Below, in pieces: positions 23,693-33,966 of a stretch of DNA of 64,000 nucleotides. The stretch covers positions 1,178,001-1,242,000 of the forward strand of contig CP085825.1 of the NCBI GenBank assembly GCA_020809705.1, read 5' to 3'. Within the stretch, counting starts at the first letter, position 1. Every line of letters starts with the position of its first letter. The position numbers and the translations under genes were made by a program. The notes under the pieces were generated by a model. That model had not been told where the DNA came from and searched no databases. It worked only from the letters and a program-made list of their open reading frames with translations. This stretch comes from Calonectria ilicicola. Its lineage: Eukaryota; Ascomycota; Sordariomycetes; Hypocreales; Nectriaceae.

Positions 23693-25373
23693 ATGGCTGA
23701 CTTCAAAGACGAAAAGCGCTTCTCTGAGGAGGATGGCCAAGTCGAGAACATCGACGTAGTTGCCATCACCAGCGATACGGAAATTTCCTATGGCCCTTCG
23801 GGTATCGCTGGTCTCAGCCAGTCACCATATGTTCTGGCTGCCGCTATCCTGGCTTCCTTTGGTGGCTTCTCCTTTGGGTACGACCAAGGTGTCATCTCCC
23901 TCATCAATGTCATGGACGAGTTCCACCAAGTCTTCCCTTTTGCTAAGGATGGCTTCGGTAAGGGCTTCATGACTGCTATGCTTGAGCTCGGTGCCTTCCT
24001 GGGCTGTTTCTTCATGCCTTGGCTGGCCGACAAGATCTCTCGAAAGAAGGCTTTGGCTGTAGTCGTTATCATCTTCAATATTGGCGCCATTATCCAGACT
24101 GCTGCTGTCAACTACCCCATGCTCATCGTCGGACGCACAATTGGTGGTATTGGTGTTGGTACACTGGCCATGGTAAGCTCACCTCCTCTCACTTACAACC
24201 CTTCCAGCAAAACTCACCATCCATGAATAGGGCGCTCCTCTTTACATTTCCGAAATCTCTCCACCCAACCTGCGTGGTACCCTTCTCGTCCTCGAATCCA
24301 TCTCAATTGTCCTCGGTGTTGTCATCTCCTTCTGGATTACCTATGGAACCCGAGAGATGAAGGGTGAGATTGCTTTCCGCCTACCATTCGGCCTTCAGAT
24401 GGTCTCCGCCACCATTGTCGGCGTCGGCATCCTTTTCTTCCCTTACTCTCCCCGATGGCTTGCCCTTGTCAACCGCAATGAAGAGGCTCTTGAGAGCCTT
24501 GCTCGACTCCGAAACCTCCCCACCACCGACGACCGCATCCAGGCCGAGTACCGAAGCATTGTCGCCGATGCTCAGTTCCAGAAGACCGTTCTTGAGCGCC
24601 GCCACCCTGGTGTCCGAGGCTTCAAGCTTGAGGTTCTCACCTGGCTCGACCTGTTCAGCCCCAAGACTTGGCGACGAACCTTCGTTGGTTGTGGTATCCT
24701 CTTCTTCCAACAATTCTCTGGAGTCAACGCGTTCATTTACTACGCTCCTACTCTCTTCCAATCATTGGGCCAGTCTGACGAAATGTCCACTATCCTGTCT
24801 GGTATCTTCAATATTCTGCAGTTGGTTGCCGTGTGTGTTTGTTTCCTCATCATTGACACTCTCGGTCGACGCCCACTCGCTATTTGGGGTGCCGTTGGTG
24901 GCGCTGTTTCTTGGGGAATCATGGCCATTCTTGTCGGTCTTTATTCTTCTGATTGGGAAGCACACACTGATGCTGGCTGGGGTGCTGTTGCTATGGCTTT
25001 TATCTTTATCCTGGTTTACGGAGTCTCCTACTCCCCTCTCGGCTGGGCGCTCCCGTCCGAAGTCTTCCCCAGCTCAACTCGATCCAAGGGTGTCGCCCTT
25101 TCAACAGCAACCTGTTGGCTCGGCAACTTTATTGTCGGGGTAATTACTCCGCCGATGCTGGATGATATTGGCTTTGGAACATATATTTTCTATGGTTCGT
25201 GGTGTGCGATCGCTGCTGTGTGGGCTTACTTCTTCGTTCCTGAGACTATGGGCAAAACCCTGGAACAGATGGACGAAGTTTTCGGTGACGACAGTGGCAG
25301 AGAAGAGAGAGAAATTATGGCTGCAACAGCTACCCAGGCTCTTAGAGATATTCCCGCTGCGCGGGCTGTTTAA
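23693..25373 (+). CDS. MFS sugar (hexose) transporter
   Basis: Plasma-membrane sugar/H+ symporter of the major facilitator superfamily, sugar porter family. Exons 23693-24172 and 24231-25373, with a 58-nt intron, give 540 residues and 12 predicted membrane segments. Signature motifs: FGYDQGVIS in the first helix, GRTIGGIGVG, YISEISPPNLRG after helix 4, PYSPRWL before the central loop, QQFSGVNAFIYYAP in helix 7, LGRRP, PSEVFPSSTRSKG, and PETMGKTLEQMDEVF after helix 12. The start ATG at 23693 has a good context (CACAATGGC) and follows a pyrimidine-rich leader. Substrate is probably glucose or another hexose, by family; a monosaccharide with different specificity cannot be excluded. It stands alone, with about 8 kb of gene-poor DNA upstream. 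No lesions. Confidence 0.95.
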
Positions 25374-25796
25374 ATAGCGATTTTTAGAGTGATAGACAAT
25401 ATTTACGTTTTGATTCTTCACGAGTGATTTGACCGCGGCCACAGACATCTGGGCAAGTGCGTTCGGCCTACCCTATAGTTAGTTGTTGACCAAGGATAAA
25501 TTCGCCCTTAGAGTCATTTTTAGCTAGCAACAAGCAACTTTCACACACAACTATTATGATTACCTTTGGAACCGTTATTTAAGCCACCAGCCCAACCCAC
25601 CAACCATAGCCAAATTGAATAATTGGAGTTGGTATTCCTATTAAAAAGCATTCGGCCAATTCATCTATGATGTCATTTTCATCATAAAAGGCCCCAATTT
25701 CCCTGTGCTAGTTGCGGCCTTTGCCAGCCACAGGAGGAACACAACAGCTAAGAGGCCACAGCACAACAGCTCCTCAAGGCACACAGTCTTTGCGGT
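25374..25796. other. 3' flank of the transporter gene
   Basis: AT-richer sequence that should include the transporter's 3' untranslated region. No gene seen. Confidence 0.5.
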
Positions 25797-26300
25797 GTGT
25801 CTTTTCCTGCCGTCAAAGTAAGATGCCTTTATGGGTGCATTTGTAAACCCGTCCTTCTTCAATGCGTGCACTCCGCTTTGTATTTGAATAACATGTTCTA
25901 TCCAGAGTTCATGGGGTCTTCGCCTCTCTTCACGCTGTCTGGTCCCTTGTTGCCACGACTATGCTCAGGCTGCGTTAAGTTTGCTAGAAAAAATGGCTCA
26001 ATGCGCTCGCGACAAGGGATCGCCAATGGCTTCTGGCCAGCTGACATTGGACGTAAGCGGGACGCGATTAATAAGACCTGGTTCGCAAACGGTGCACCCC
26101 GGACTTGTACAAATCCAGCCTGTGCTATCGAAATCCCCAACGATGCTAAATTATACAGATTTACTAACGCCATCCGGTGCAATAGATGCAATACCCACGT
26201 GAGAAAATTGAACACTGAATGGGCAGGCCAACCAAACAAAATGAGCCCGCCATGCCAATGCGATGTCTGGCACCGAGAAAAATCGATCGGTCATCCATAG
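25797..26300 (+). pseudogene. zinc-finger-like fragment (C-x4-C ... C-x2-C)
   Basis: In this open frame the right two thirds look protein-like: KNGSMRSRQGIANGFWPADI, then TWFANGAPRTC followed by TNPACAIEIPNDAKLYRFTN, then AIRCNRC and NTHVRKLNTEWAGQPN. The spacing of four cysteines (C-x4-C-x18-C-x2-C) and the basic tail resemble a GATA-like single zinc finger, but the first pair is wider than in GATA. The left end reads into non-protein-like sequence and no proper gene start is visible, so this is probably a remnant of a DNA-binding protein gene. Assignment is by pattern only. Confidence 0.35.
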
Positions 26301-26884
26301 AAGGAAGAAGGACAAATTCTATGTGTAAATTGCAACACTATACGCTGCTGCTTTGGCAGTGACAGGCGCAAGTCTACCACGTCTGGTACTACTATCCCCT
26401 GCTGCGCTAATTCAGGGAGGCTGTTCCTTTGGAACAAAGATAAACTCGATGACTTTTTACATTGAAGATGTTGTCGCAAATATCTAGCGCTGCCTGCCCT
26501 GCGACTGAAGCTACTCTGTGTTCGGGAAGGAAATGCCATATGGCTTAGAGCCGATATAATAATGGGCCGAAAAAATATCAACATTAAAAAAGGAGCGACA
26601 TCGCTGGAAATAGCCCCCCAAAGGTAATATTCCTGTATCCTTGAAAGCAGTCGCTTTGGTCTTTGCATCGCGACGCTCACATCTAAGCTGCACCCCAAAA
26701 AAGCTCGGCACTGCAAACAAGCCACCAGCTGTCTGACACTGCTGCCCACGCAAAAATTTTCACCCCCGTTTGCATACTTGATACACAACAAATTGGGTTA
26801 GGAAAAGTCGATAACCTCCAGAACATCAACACAGCGCGAACACTTCGCACATCACGACATAACAACTGTCACCCCGAGAAAAGC
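26301..26884. other. region upstream of the second helicase copy
   Basis: Short ORFs only; nothing recognised. Confidence 0.4.
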
Positions 26885-28285
26885 ATGGAGGGCTTGAAGA
26901 GAAACAAGACAACGGCCGCGCAAGCCATCGCCATTGAAAATCAACAAGCCCATCCATTGAGGGCAGGCAACTGCTCGGCCAGTTACTTTAAAATTTTGCA
27001 GAGCCGTCGCCGGCTTCCAGTTGCCGCAAGACAACAAGACTTTTTAGGCTCCTACCACAACTCTCAGGTATTATACTTTTATAATTCCATTTAACATTTC
27101 TCATATATCGCAGGTAACAGTGTTGTCAAGCGATACTGGATTTGGGACAATCACTCAGATTCCTCAATTCGTCTTTTATGACGAATTTGAGTGGCAAGCC
27201 CGTGGTTTGCACTCAGCCGCGGAGACTTGCCGCCACGTCAGCAGCAAGACGTGTCGCTCAGGAGATGGATGTCGCCCTTGGGAAGCAGGTCGGGTACCAT
27301 GTTCGCTTTGATAAGAACAGGTGCGAGGGCTCAAAGGTAATCTACATGACCGACGGGGTTCTTTTAGAAGAGGGCAAAAAGGATCAGCTATTCTCCAAAT
27401 ATGTAAGTCTTTACCATCTAGGTTTTGTTTACCACAACCACTTTGAGTCGGTAAAGAGCACTACTGATCGGATCAAGAGCTGTATCATTATTTGAGGCGC
27501 ACGAGCACACCGTAGCGACAGACTTTTTGCTCGCACTTTTGAAGCGAGCATTGGCAAGAAGAGACGACTTAAAAGTTATTATCATGTTTGCTACTTTGGA
27601 TAGCGACTCCTTCACCAACTATTTCAACAATAGCTCGAGTCTTCACATTGAAGGGAGAGCTTATCCTGTAGAGATCAAGTATCTTCGAGCCGCCTTGAAT
27701 AACTACTTTGAAGATGCTTTGCAACTGGTGGAAAATCTTCATAGAAAGACCCCATTGCAAGAAGATATTTTCCTTTTTCTCCCAGGCGCCGACGAGATTG
27801 AGAGGGCCTGTTATTTTCTTCGCGAGCTGAACAACCTCAACGTTGTCCCGCTGTACTCTGCGCTCCCAGATTCTAAGCAAAGAGAAATATTTTCTACGGA
27901 CCTCGCTAGAAGGAAGTGCGCTGTTGTGACCAATATCGCCGAAATTAGCCTGACTGTCGATGGCATTGTGTATGTCATTGGTACGTACTTGCCCTTATCC
28001 TTCTTTCTCAGTAACCCCACGCTGGGAAATGGACTAATGGAGAGAAAAGACGCGGGTATTGCTAGAATTCCATTCTATAACGCAAGGGCAGGGTGCGACA
28101 TGCTCCTAACTGGCAGTATTACCAAGGCAGCTGCTAGGCAGCGAGCTGGTCGAGCTGGTAGAACGAGATCGGGCGTTTGTTACAGGCTGTACACCAAGGA
28201 AACATTTGAGAAAGTCACTCTGGACTCAGCCGTTCCTGGAATCTTGCAAAGTAACATAACGGAAAACAAACTCATGTCCATTTGA
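26885..28285 (+). pseudogene. DEAH-box RNA helicase pseudogene, N-terminal part
   Basis: A second paralogue of the helicase at 1-1934, this time with the 5' half. Exon 1 26885-27067, intron 27068-27113, then the Walker A region reads SDTGFGTITQ: the GKT(T) core is lost, including the ATP-binding Lys. A frameshift near 27190 separates FYDEF from SGKPVVCTQPRRLAATSAARR. VIYMTDGVLLEE follows; an intron (27403-27477) sits where 60-110 lies in the first copy. Just after it the DEAH motif is broken by a second frameshift near 27490 (only EAHEH remains). Motif III is MFATL instead of MSATL and motif V is NIAEIS instead of NIAETS. QRAGRAGRTRSG survives, then the frame ends at 28285, before the HA2 domain. 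The site of the third intron holds only about 31 nt between GT and AG. Non-functional. Confidence 0.9.
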
Positions 28286-28579
28286 AGGTATGTTTGAGGG
28301 TGTGTGTTTGAGGTGTGTTTGAGAGAGGTTTTGAGTGTGCGTTACTGTATTCCTGGCTGGTAGAAAAGCTTTCCTTTCATTATACGGGGTTTCTAGCTAT
28401 CAAGGTTTTCATCTTGTATTGCCTTTAGGCTTCAGAGTTGGCACAATGACAATTGTACCAATCGATCTGAAAGTCTATCATGAGGCGTGCCCTCAGGTCC
28501 CGCGACCTTGTCGGCGTCTTCCTTTCCTAAGAGGAAGAAGATAACTATATCAAAGACATGAGCCGTTGTCGTCCATTTG
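28286..28579. other. gap between two converging pseudogenes
   Basis: About 300 bp rich in GTGTTTGAG-like short repeats just after the helicase frame ends (28286-28340). No gene. Confidence 0.4.
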
Positions 28580-29633
28580 TCACCAGCCATCTGACTGAGG
28601 CTCAAGCTCGACGTGCTGCATGTCTGCATCGCTCTCTTCATCCCCCGATTCATCTTCGTCGCTGATCCCTGCCGCGCCACAAATAGCAGCGACACGCATT
28701 AGATTCCAATGCATCTCCAAAAGCTCCCAACTGGGAAGGGTTTCGGGGTCGTCCGATCTTAGGTAAAAGATCTGACCTGTCCGGACTCGCAGACCACTAT
28801 CACGATGTGCCAGCGGGCCACCCCATCCTGGGTCATTGAGCCCAACCCGGGTGATTGCGTCATCAATATCGTGGATGATGGTGGAAGGCTTGAAGGGGGA
28901 CTTCTTCAGCTAATGCCATTGAACCTTGATCTAAGTATCGCCTCTCTGGAGTGGTTTCAGAGCCCAGGAAGCTTTAATATCCAGTTCGTGGTGGAGTTGA
29001 CAGTGAATACAAATCCGGTTTTTTGCCGTCTCTCTTTCTTTTTGGAGCTCTTTAAACCACTTCTCTACTTTATCCTCACCCCAGAACAGTGTAAGAATGT
29101 TTTCGAGGAAGTCATTTTCTCTACCGGTCTTCTGGCTCGGTTGATATGCTCCGTTGTATGCGGACTGCTTTTTTCGCATCCCTGGCCCAAGTGATTAGTA
29201 AATAACAGTTAAAACGCGAGAATTGGCAGAGAAAGGTTAGAAACAAACAGGAAGACATACATGCTGTTATTCCAATTTTACCTCCTTCTGCAACTGTTAT
29301 ACGGTGTTGCCCGACCTGGATGTGATCCCTCAAAGTTGAGTTGGGATCGGCTGGCACTTCCGTGACCACTCGTACGAGTTCCTTGATCTTACTGATATCG
29401 CCCGTCATGAAGAAACCTATGACCGCTGCGTTTTGATCATATCCTTCCAGAGCTCTTTGCCAATCTATAAAGAGCGCGCGTCGCATCTCAATATCGTCAA
29501 TACAGTCAAGAACGGGTTCGCTCTCGACGGGCAGGTCACCCAGCATCGCCTCAACGTCATCCATAATTCCGGGGTCCATACGGCCCATGTTTGAAATGAA
29601 GCGATCCAATAGGCTCTCCTCTCTATTAGCCAT
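28580..29633 (-). pseudogene. fungal HNH-endonuclease-family protein, decayed
   Basis: Exon 1 starts at ATG 29633 (MANREESLLDRF), then an intron (29260-29182). Exon 2 has the features of the large fungal family carrying an HNH_2 domain: FLENILTLFWGEDKVEKWF, then HCQLHHELD preceding WALKPL, an IKVQWH...LKKS strand, SGLRVRTGQIFYL, DDPETLP and the typical end SWELLEMHWNLMRVAAICGAAG split by no gap, followed by an acidic tail and stop at 28580. The family's catalytic part (C-x-x-TG and AHI/HNH motif expected between the N-terminal region and FLENIL) is missing. Two in-frame TAG codons (28933-28931 and 28912-28910) interrupt exon 2; the second replaces an expected Trp. Function of the family in fungi is not established. 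The assignment rests on the C-terminal pattern. Confidence 0.6.
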
Positions 29634-29831
29634 CGTGAAGTTTGTTGAAAAAGATGGGGTTTTTGGATGGGTATAGCAGATTAGGAATGAAGTTTGGTAG
29701 CGGAAGTTGGGAGTTGCGTGGATAAAATTAATAACAAACAAGGAGTTCACAAGCCCAATTTGGCTGCTCGGGTTTTCTCCGGCTTTTAAATGATAAAATC
29801 CCTGGCCCAATTTAAAAAAACAAACAAACGG

Positions 29832-30256
29832 CGAGAAGGAACCCCAAAGCCACAAAGGTGGCTGGCAGTTACAACTAGATTTGGCCAGGATTTGCCCGAC
29901 TATGAAACCTCCAAATAATTATCGAAATGAATAAAAGGAATTTTCGTAAGCATGCTTATCAAGGTCTTCCGAAATAAAATTTGCTAAACTTTTATCGGTT
30001 TTGTGTGTACTTTTAGTAGCATGGAACTCAACTGCTTAAAGATGTCGATCGAATAGAAAACAATATATAATAAATAAATAATAATAAGCATTATAAATAA
30101 AATATGTATTTAGTTTATTTATATAATATTTATTTATTTTTATTGTTGTAAGTTGATTGTATCTTGGTCGGGCGAATCATATGGCCAAACTTAGTTGTAT
30201 CTGCCACCGTTGTGGCTTGGAGCTTCCTTTGGTCGAGCCCACGATTTACCAAAATT
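29832..30256. mobile_element. MITE-like element with inverted arms
   Basis: The left arm (29832-29905: CCCCAAAGCCACAAAGGTGG ... TTGGCCAGGATTTGCCCGAC) and the right arm (30151-30256, reverse complement) are inverted copies of one repeat, with an AT-rich, non-coding centre containing TAAATAAATAATAA-like sequence. Total about 425 bp and no ORF. The right arm is nearly identical to 8979-9085. The arms differ from each other by many substitutions, so it is old or composite. Target duplication not identified. Confidence 0.6.
30151..30256 (-). repeat. dispersed repeat, copy C (inverted relative to 8979-9085)
   Basis: Reverse complement matches 8979-9085 nearly base for base and shares the GGTAAATCGTGGGCTC start with 8632-8685. 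It is the right arm of the MITE-like element. Confidence 0.85.
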
Positions 30257-30749
30257 TATTTATTTAGAATTTAGCTGAAAGATGGTGGGAAAAGGGAGAG
30301 GGGGTACAATCTTTCAGGGATTGTACTGTAGAGGTGCCATGGCAATGCAGCAGACTGTACCCTTACACTATACATGAAATGGCTATCAATAACGAGGTAG
30401 ATGTCACTTGAGAGTAGAAAATTAATATTGGAATTCGCTAACACTTCATAGAGTGACATATCGTCTCTGGCAGAGCGAGTGAAGTCGCAGAACATGTCCC
30501 CCGAGTGGACTCGGTCTGATCTTATCGCTGAACAAACTGGAACATCTGGAAGGTTAGCTGGCGATACTGATAGCCCTGCGCAAAGAAAAATGTCATGAGA
30601 CAAACTTGGCTGTCCTCCTGCTATACCGAAGCTTGTCGCTAATCCTCCAACACACGAGAAAAACAATACCTCGACTACGAGAAGAGTGTCAGAGTTCCTG
30701 ACGGCCGATGGGTCCCCGAATAGGTTACTTTCTGAACTTGGTGCTCTAG

Positions 30750-31148
30750 ATGGTGATTTCAATGAGTCCATGTCGGGACGAGGAAAATTTCACGATCGAA
30801 GGCATTCCTTGTCCGCCTGTGATCGGGTCAGAAAAGGACCAAAATTATACTCACCATTGCTACGTCCCCGTATACATTCGATCGACAAGCACCTCGAGAA
30901 AAAAAACTTTGATTTACATTAAAAAGGAGTCTGAATATGACATCATTTACATGTAAGATCTTGGAGTTCGCTGATCAAATTCTGAGCAGAAGGCTATCCA
31001 CCATTGTCACATACCTGGGCTGTATGAAGTCAAGAAGCCTCTCAAGGGAAAGATTCTCATTTATATCGAAAGAACATTTGAACGCGATATTATCGACATT
31101 GAAGACCTTCCCAAGTATGAGGAACCGAGGTGGGAAGCATTTTAGAGG
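30750..31148 (+). pseudogene. unrecognised gene fragment with DLPKYE motif
   Basis: Open frame from 30750 (FTIEGIPCPPVIGSEKDQNY, then HHCYVPVYIRSTS and KTLIYIKKESEYDIIYM). A possible intron from about 30953 (GTAAGAT) leads to KKPLKGKILIYIERTFERDI, then IDIEDLPKYEEPRWEAF and a TAG at about 31146. A short motif resembles the 15.1-15.5 kb fragment (DLPRYEG...W). No family recognised; probably a relic, since the frame breaks afterwards. Overlapping minus-strand ORFs look like shadows. Confidence 0.3.
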
Positions 31149-33267
31149 CCTTGGCCGCTCAGTGCAAAATGAAATTATCTCGGACAATTCCGACTGGTGA
31201 TGCGTCGTCCTGTTTGCCCGCGCGAGACAAGTTCATTCACCACCGCGAGACAATTAGAACGCATGACGAGAAGCAAATATCCCTAAGTACTGTAAATCAT
31301 ACTGAATGGTGTTTATTCGCGTCTTTCTGCTGCCTGTATTATTCATTCCGTTGCAGTTCATTTGGCACTGGGTTTAAATCACTTGGCAACCCCTCTTCCA
31401 CTCTAACACCACCCTTCCTTCGCAAACAAGTATCGCGAAGAGCTATTCATTGGCAGGAAGGTAAGTCTTAATTTATGTAGTCTCAAAACAATCAAGTTGA
31501 TGCATTGCGATTTGACAGCCACCTTTGGTACATTTTACAAATGTTATTGAGCAAATCTAGCAAGTGCTCCGCTGTCAAGTGAAGTTTGATGTGAACTGAT
31601 CATTGTATCTCTAAGCTACCAGCTCACCACTGTGCACATTCACCATCTCCAACCAATAGACAGCTGGCAGCCATATGCGATGGAAATCATTTTGTACCGC
31701 GCAAACTTCATTCTTGCATCAATATCCTACAGAGCCATTGCTTGTATCAGGGAAGGTATCGAGTCCAAGAAAATAAAACCAGCTCGCACCACTTTTATCT
31801 TCGCCAGAGTACTAAAGGTTCATAGAGCTTTCTGAAGTGGGATAACTACGAGTGGATCGTATGGGCCAGGGAGACTGGAAAGTCCGCCAAAACTCCATAA
31901 TTCGGCCCCTGTGACTAAATAGCAAGTAATAATGTTGCACATACGCAACCTTGTGGATCGGCAGCATAATCCACTCGGTGTCCGATTGGCGGTTATGGCG
32001 GATGTGAAAGTGGAGGCTACTTTCGAGCAGTATCCGCTGTTTCTTAGTCTGATATTGTGCCAAGCACGGTGAATCATCATCATCTTCGCGGTTGCTAGGT
32101 TCCCTATCCACCTTCAATCAACATGTACTATACCAGAAAGATGTGGATTTATGTCAAAACGGGACACAGCCGAAATTATTGGCCCGAGGCATCTTCCCGA
32201 ACAACCGATGGGCCTGGAAGAGGCCATCGTATTTTAAGAGGCCAACGACCCCAAGCTGAAAAGCAAGAGAACCGACTAGTATTCTCTGAAATAATTGATC
32301 GCGAGGACCAGATGTACCACATGAGAGAGACTACAATTCATGGGCCACACAATACATTGAACAGAACACATCAAAGACTGCACAGCAGTGTCGAAAGTTT
32401 CTCGGTAAGCCCACCATGGGTAATATTTCCCAACTTCCTTGTCCAAACTTTGATTCCTTGTTCGACGAGCAGACGACTCCTTCTCCCACAATTTTACCTC
32501 TCTGATCGATAACCTCGAGGACAGTAATGACCAGGTAGTGATACGACACTCGGCTGCCTTAAGATACCACGGCAATCCTGCTCGATTTACCTTTAGCCTA
32601 ACTCGATATGGTAATCGATTCGTGATGCCAAAATCTCCAGCGACTCCGCGTGTCCCACGGGTTCCACGGGCGCTACGGATGGGCCGGCATGCCTGACCCG
32701 CCAAGGCCCCGACACACGGGACTAATTCTCGCCCGCAAGACGGAGGCAAATGAGGATGCAAGTACTACTCTGGGCCGCTCTGGAGAGCAAGTCCAGCTGC
32801 TACACTGCCAGCAAGCTAGATCACGCCTGGTCTGCAGATCAAACCACGGCATCAGGCGCCAAGGTAGGCGGTGTTCAGGCGAGGCTGGCCTGGGGCATCT
32901 CGTGGCTGCAGAAGGAGAATTTTGATCTAATCTGGAACTAACTGCAGCGGCATAGATTTTGTTCCTGGCTAAACAAGAAAAAGGAAATGGCTGGTGAAGA
33001 AGTAAAGAGGAAGAAGAAATAGTCGGTCCACAAAACGAGGACATCAAGACTCGATTCCAAACCGGCATGGTGGCTGGAACATGTGACCGCCCTAGTGGCT
33101 GCTTCCACTATTGTTTACAGCATGTTTCACCCGCACCCGCACCCGCAGACCTGGGACCAGCATCAACAACAGGCGCTAACATGGAGATGGCCAATCACGT
33201 CACCCACAGCCATCCATGCGGGCCAGCTCTCTCAGAGTCATGCCGTCCAAGTAACGACATCATTTCG
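31149..33267. other. no recognisable gene
   Basis: Several 70-160-codon ORFs on both strands without domains or splice support (for example about 31.82-32.12 kb minus and 32.28-32.76 kb minus). Base composition is normal up to the inverted repeat at 33268. Confidence 0.45.
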
Positions 33268-33365
33268 CTACTCGTTGGCTCATGTGGGGCTGCCGCCCCA
33301 GGCGATCCAACTTAGCAAGCTAAGTTGGTCACAAAATTGTGAGACAGCCACAAAATTATGAGACA
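33268..33365 (+). repeat. 98-bp inverted repeat, left copy, at edge of AT-rich block
   Basis: Identical to the reverse complement of 57558-57655 over all 98 bp. Inside it I see a 6-bp-arm hairpin TGGGGC-TGCC-GCCCCA, a 10-bp-arm palindrome CCAACTTAGC-AA-GCTAAGTTGG, and two direct copies of CACAAAATT(G/A)TGAGACA 19 bp apart. The sequence is of normal composition and unmutated, although the DNA between the two copies is extremely AT-rich. It may be the terminal inverted repeat of a large DNA transposon or a boundary-type repeat. Confidence 0.95.
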
Positions 33366-33567
33366 CCTCATTACCCCTCTCCATCTTTTTTCCCATACAA
33401 TTTATATGTAAACCAAGATCCCAATAATTAAAAGAGAGTACAACCACGTCCACTTTTATTATCATGCCCTTAGAAGCTAACCTGAAGGCGGTAAGAGAGG
33501 TATTGTAATTGCATGTATATTTTTCTAATGATTGTATATGTAATAAGGCCAAGAAGAAGCCTCTTAT
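33366..33567. other. short normal-composition strip inside the left inverted repeat
   Basis: About 200 bp between the inverted repeat and the first gypsy LTR. Not visibly RIP-mutated and not matching the missing part of the copia LTR. No gene. Confidence 0.6.
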
Positions 33568-33966
33568 TGTTATGACCCGAACACCTAAAAGCGGTGACCA
33601 CAGGCAGAACCCCAACCAATCATGACAAGACTACCCTAGACCCACATAACCAACCAATAAGAGTAGAGTTGAATGGCCCCTATTCGACATCACCGAAGAT
33701 TATAGCGAACATTGTTAAACTGACTCCGTTTGATTATTGTGATAATGGAACCTTAGATATAGTAGTATATAGATAGATTAGATCCTATTATAAAGAATAG
33801 AATTAATTAGCTTTTAATATAATTTAATTATTTTAATTATAATTAATTATTATTTAATATAATACTTTTATTATTTTATTTACTATAATATACCTAATCA
33901 TTTTATTAATAATAAATCTTTTATTTTAATTAATTTATTAAATTAGGAATTAATTAGATTATTATA
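33568..33966 (+). repeat. gypsy A1 5' LTR
   Basis: Begins TGTTATGACCCGAACACC. The first 250 bp keep normal composition and many C/G bases, the remainder is AT-rich. Homologous to 40065-40463 and, inverted, to 45265-45664 and 51762-52161. The end reads ...TATA where the least mutated LTR ends in ...TTACA, a CA-to-TA change. Confidence 0.9.

Noticed and set aside
24364..25143. 259-codon Ser/Leu-rich ORF in a second plus frame
   Set aside because: Shadow of the transporter's second exon; composition typical of a shifted frame.
31812..32117. 101-codon minus-strand ORF with protein-like look
   Set aside because: No homology I can name, no splice sites, and overlapping alternative frame of similar length.
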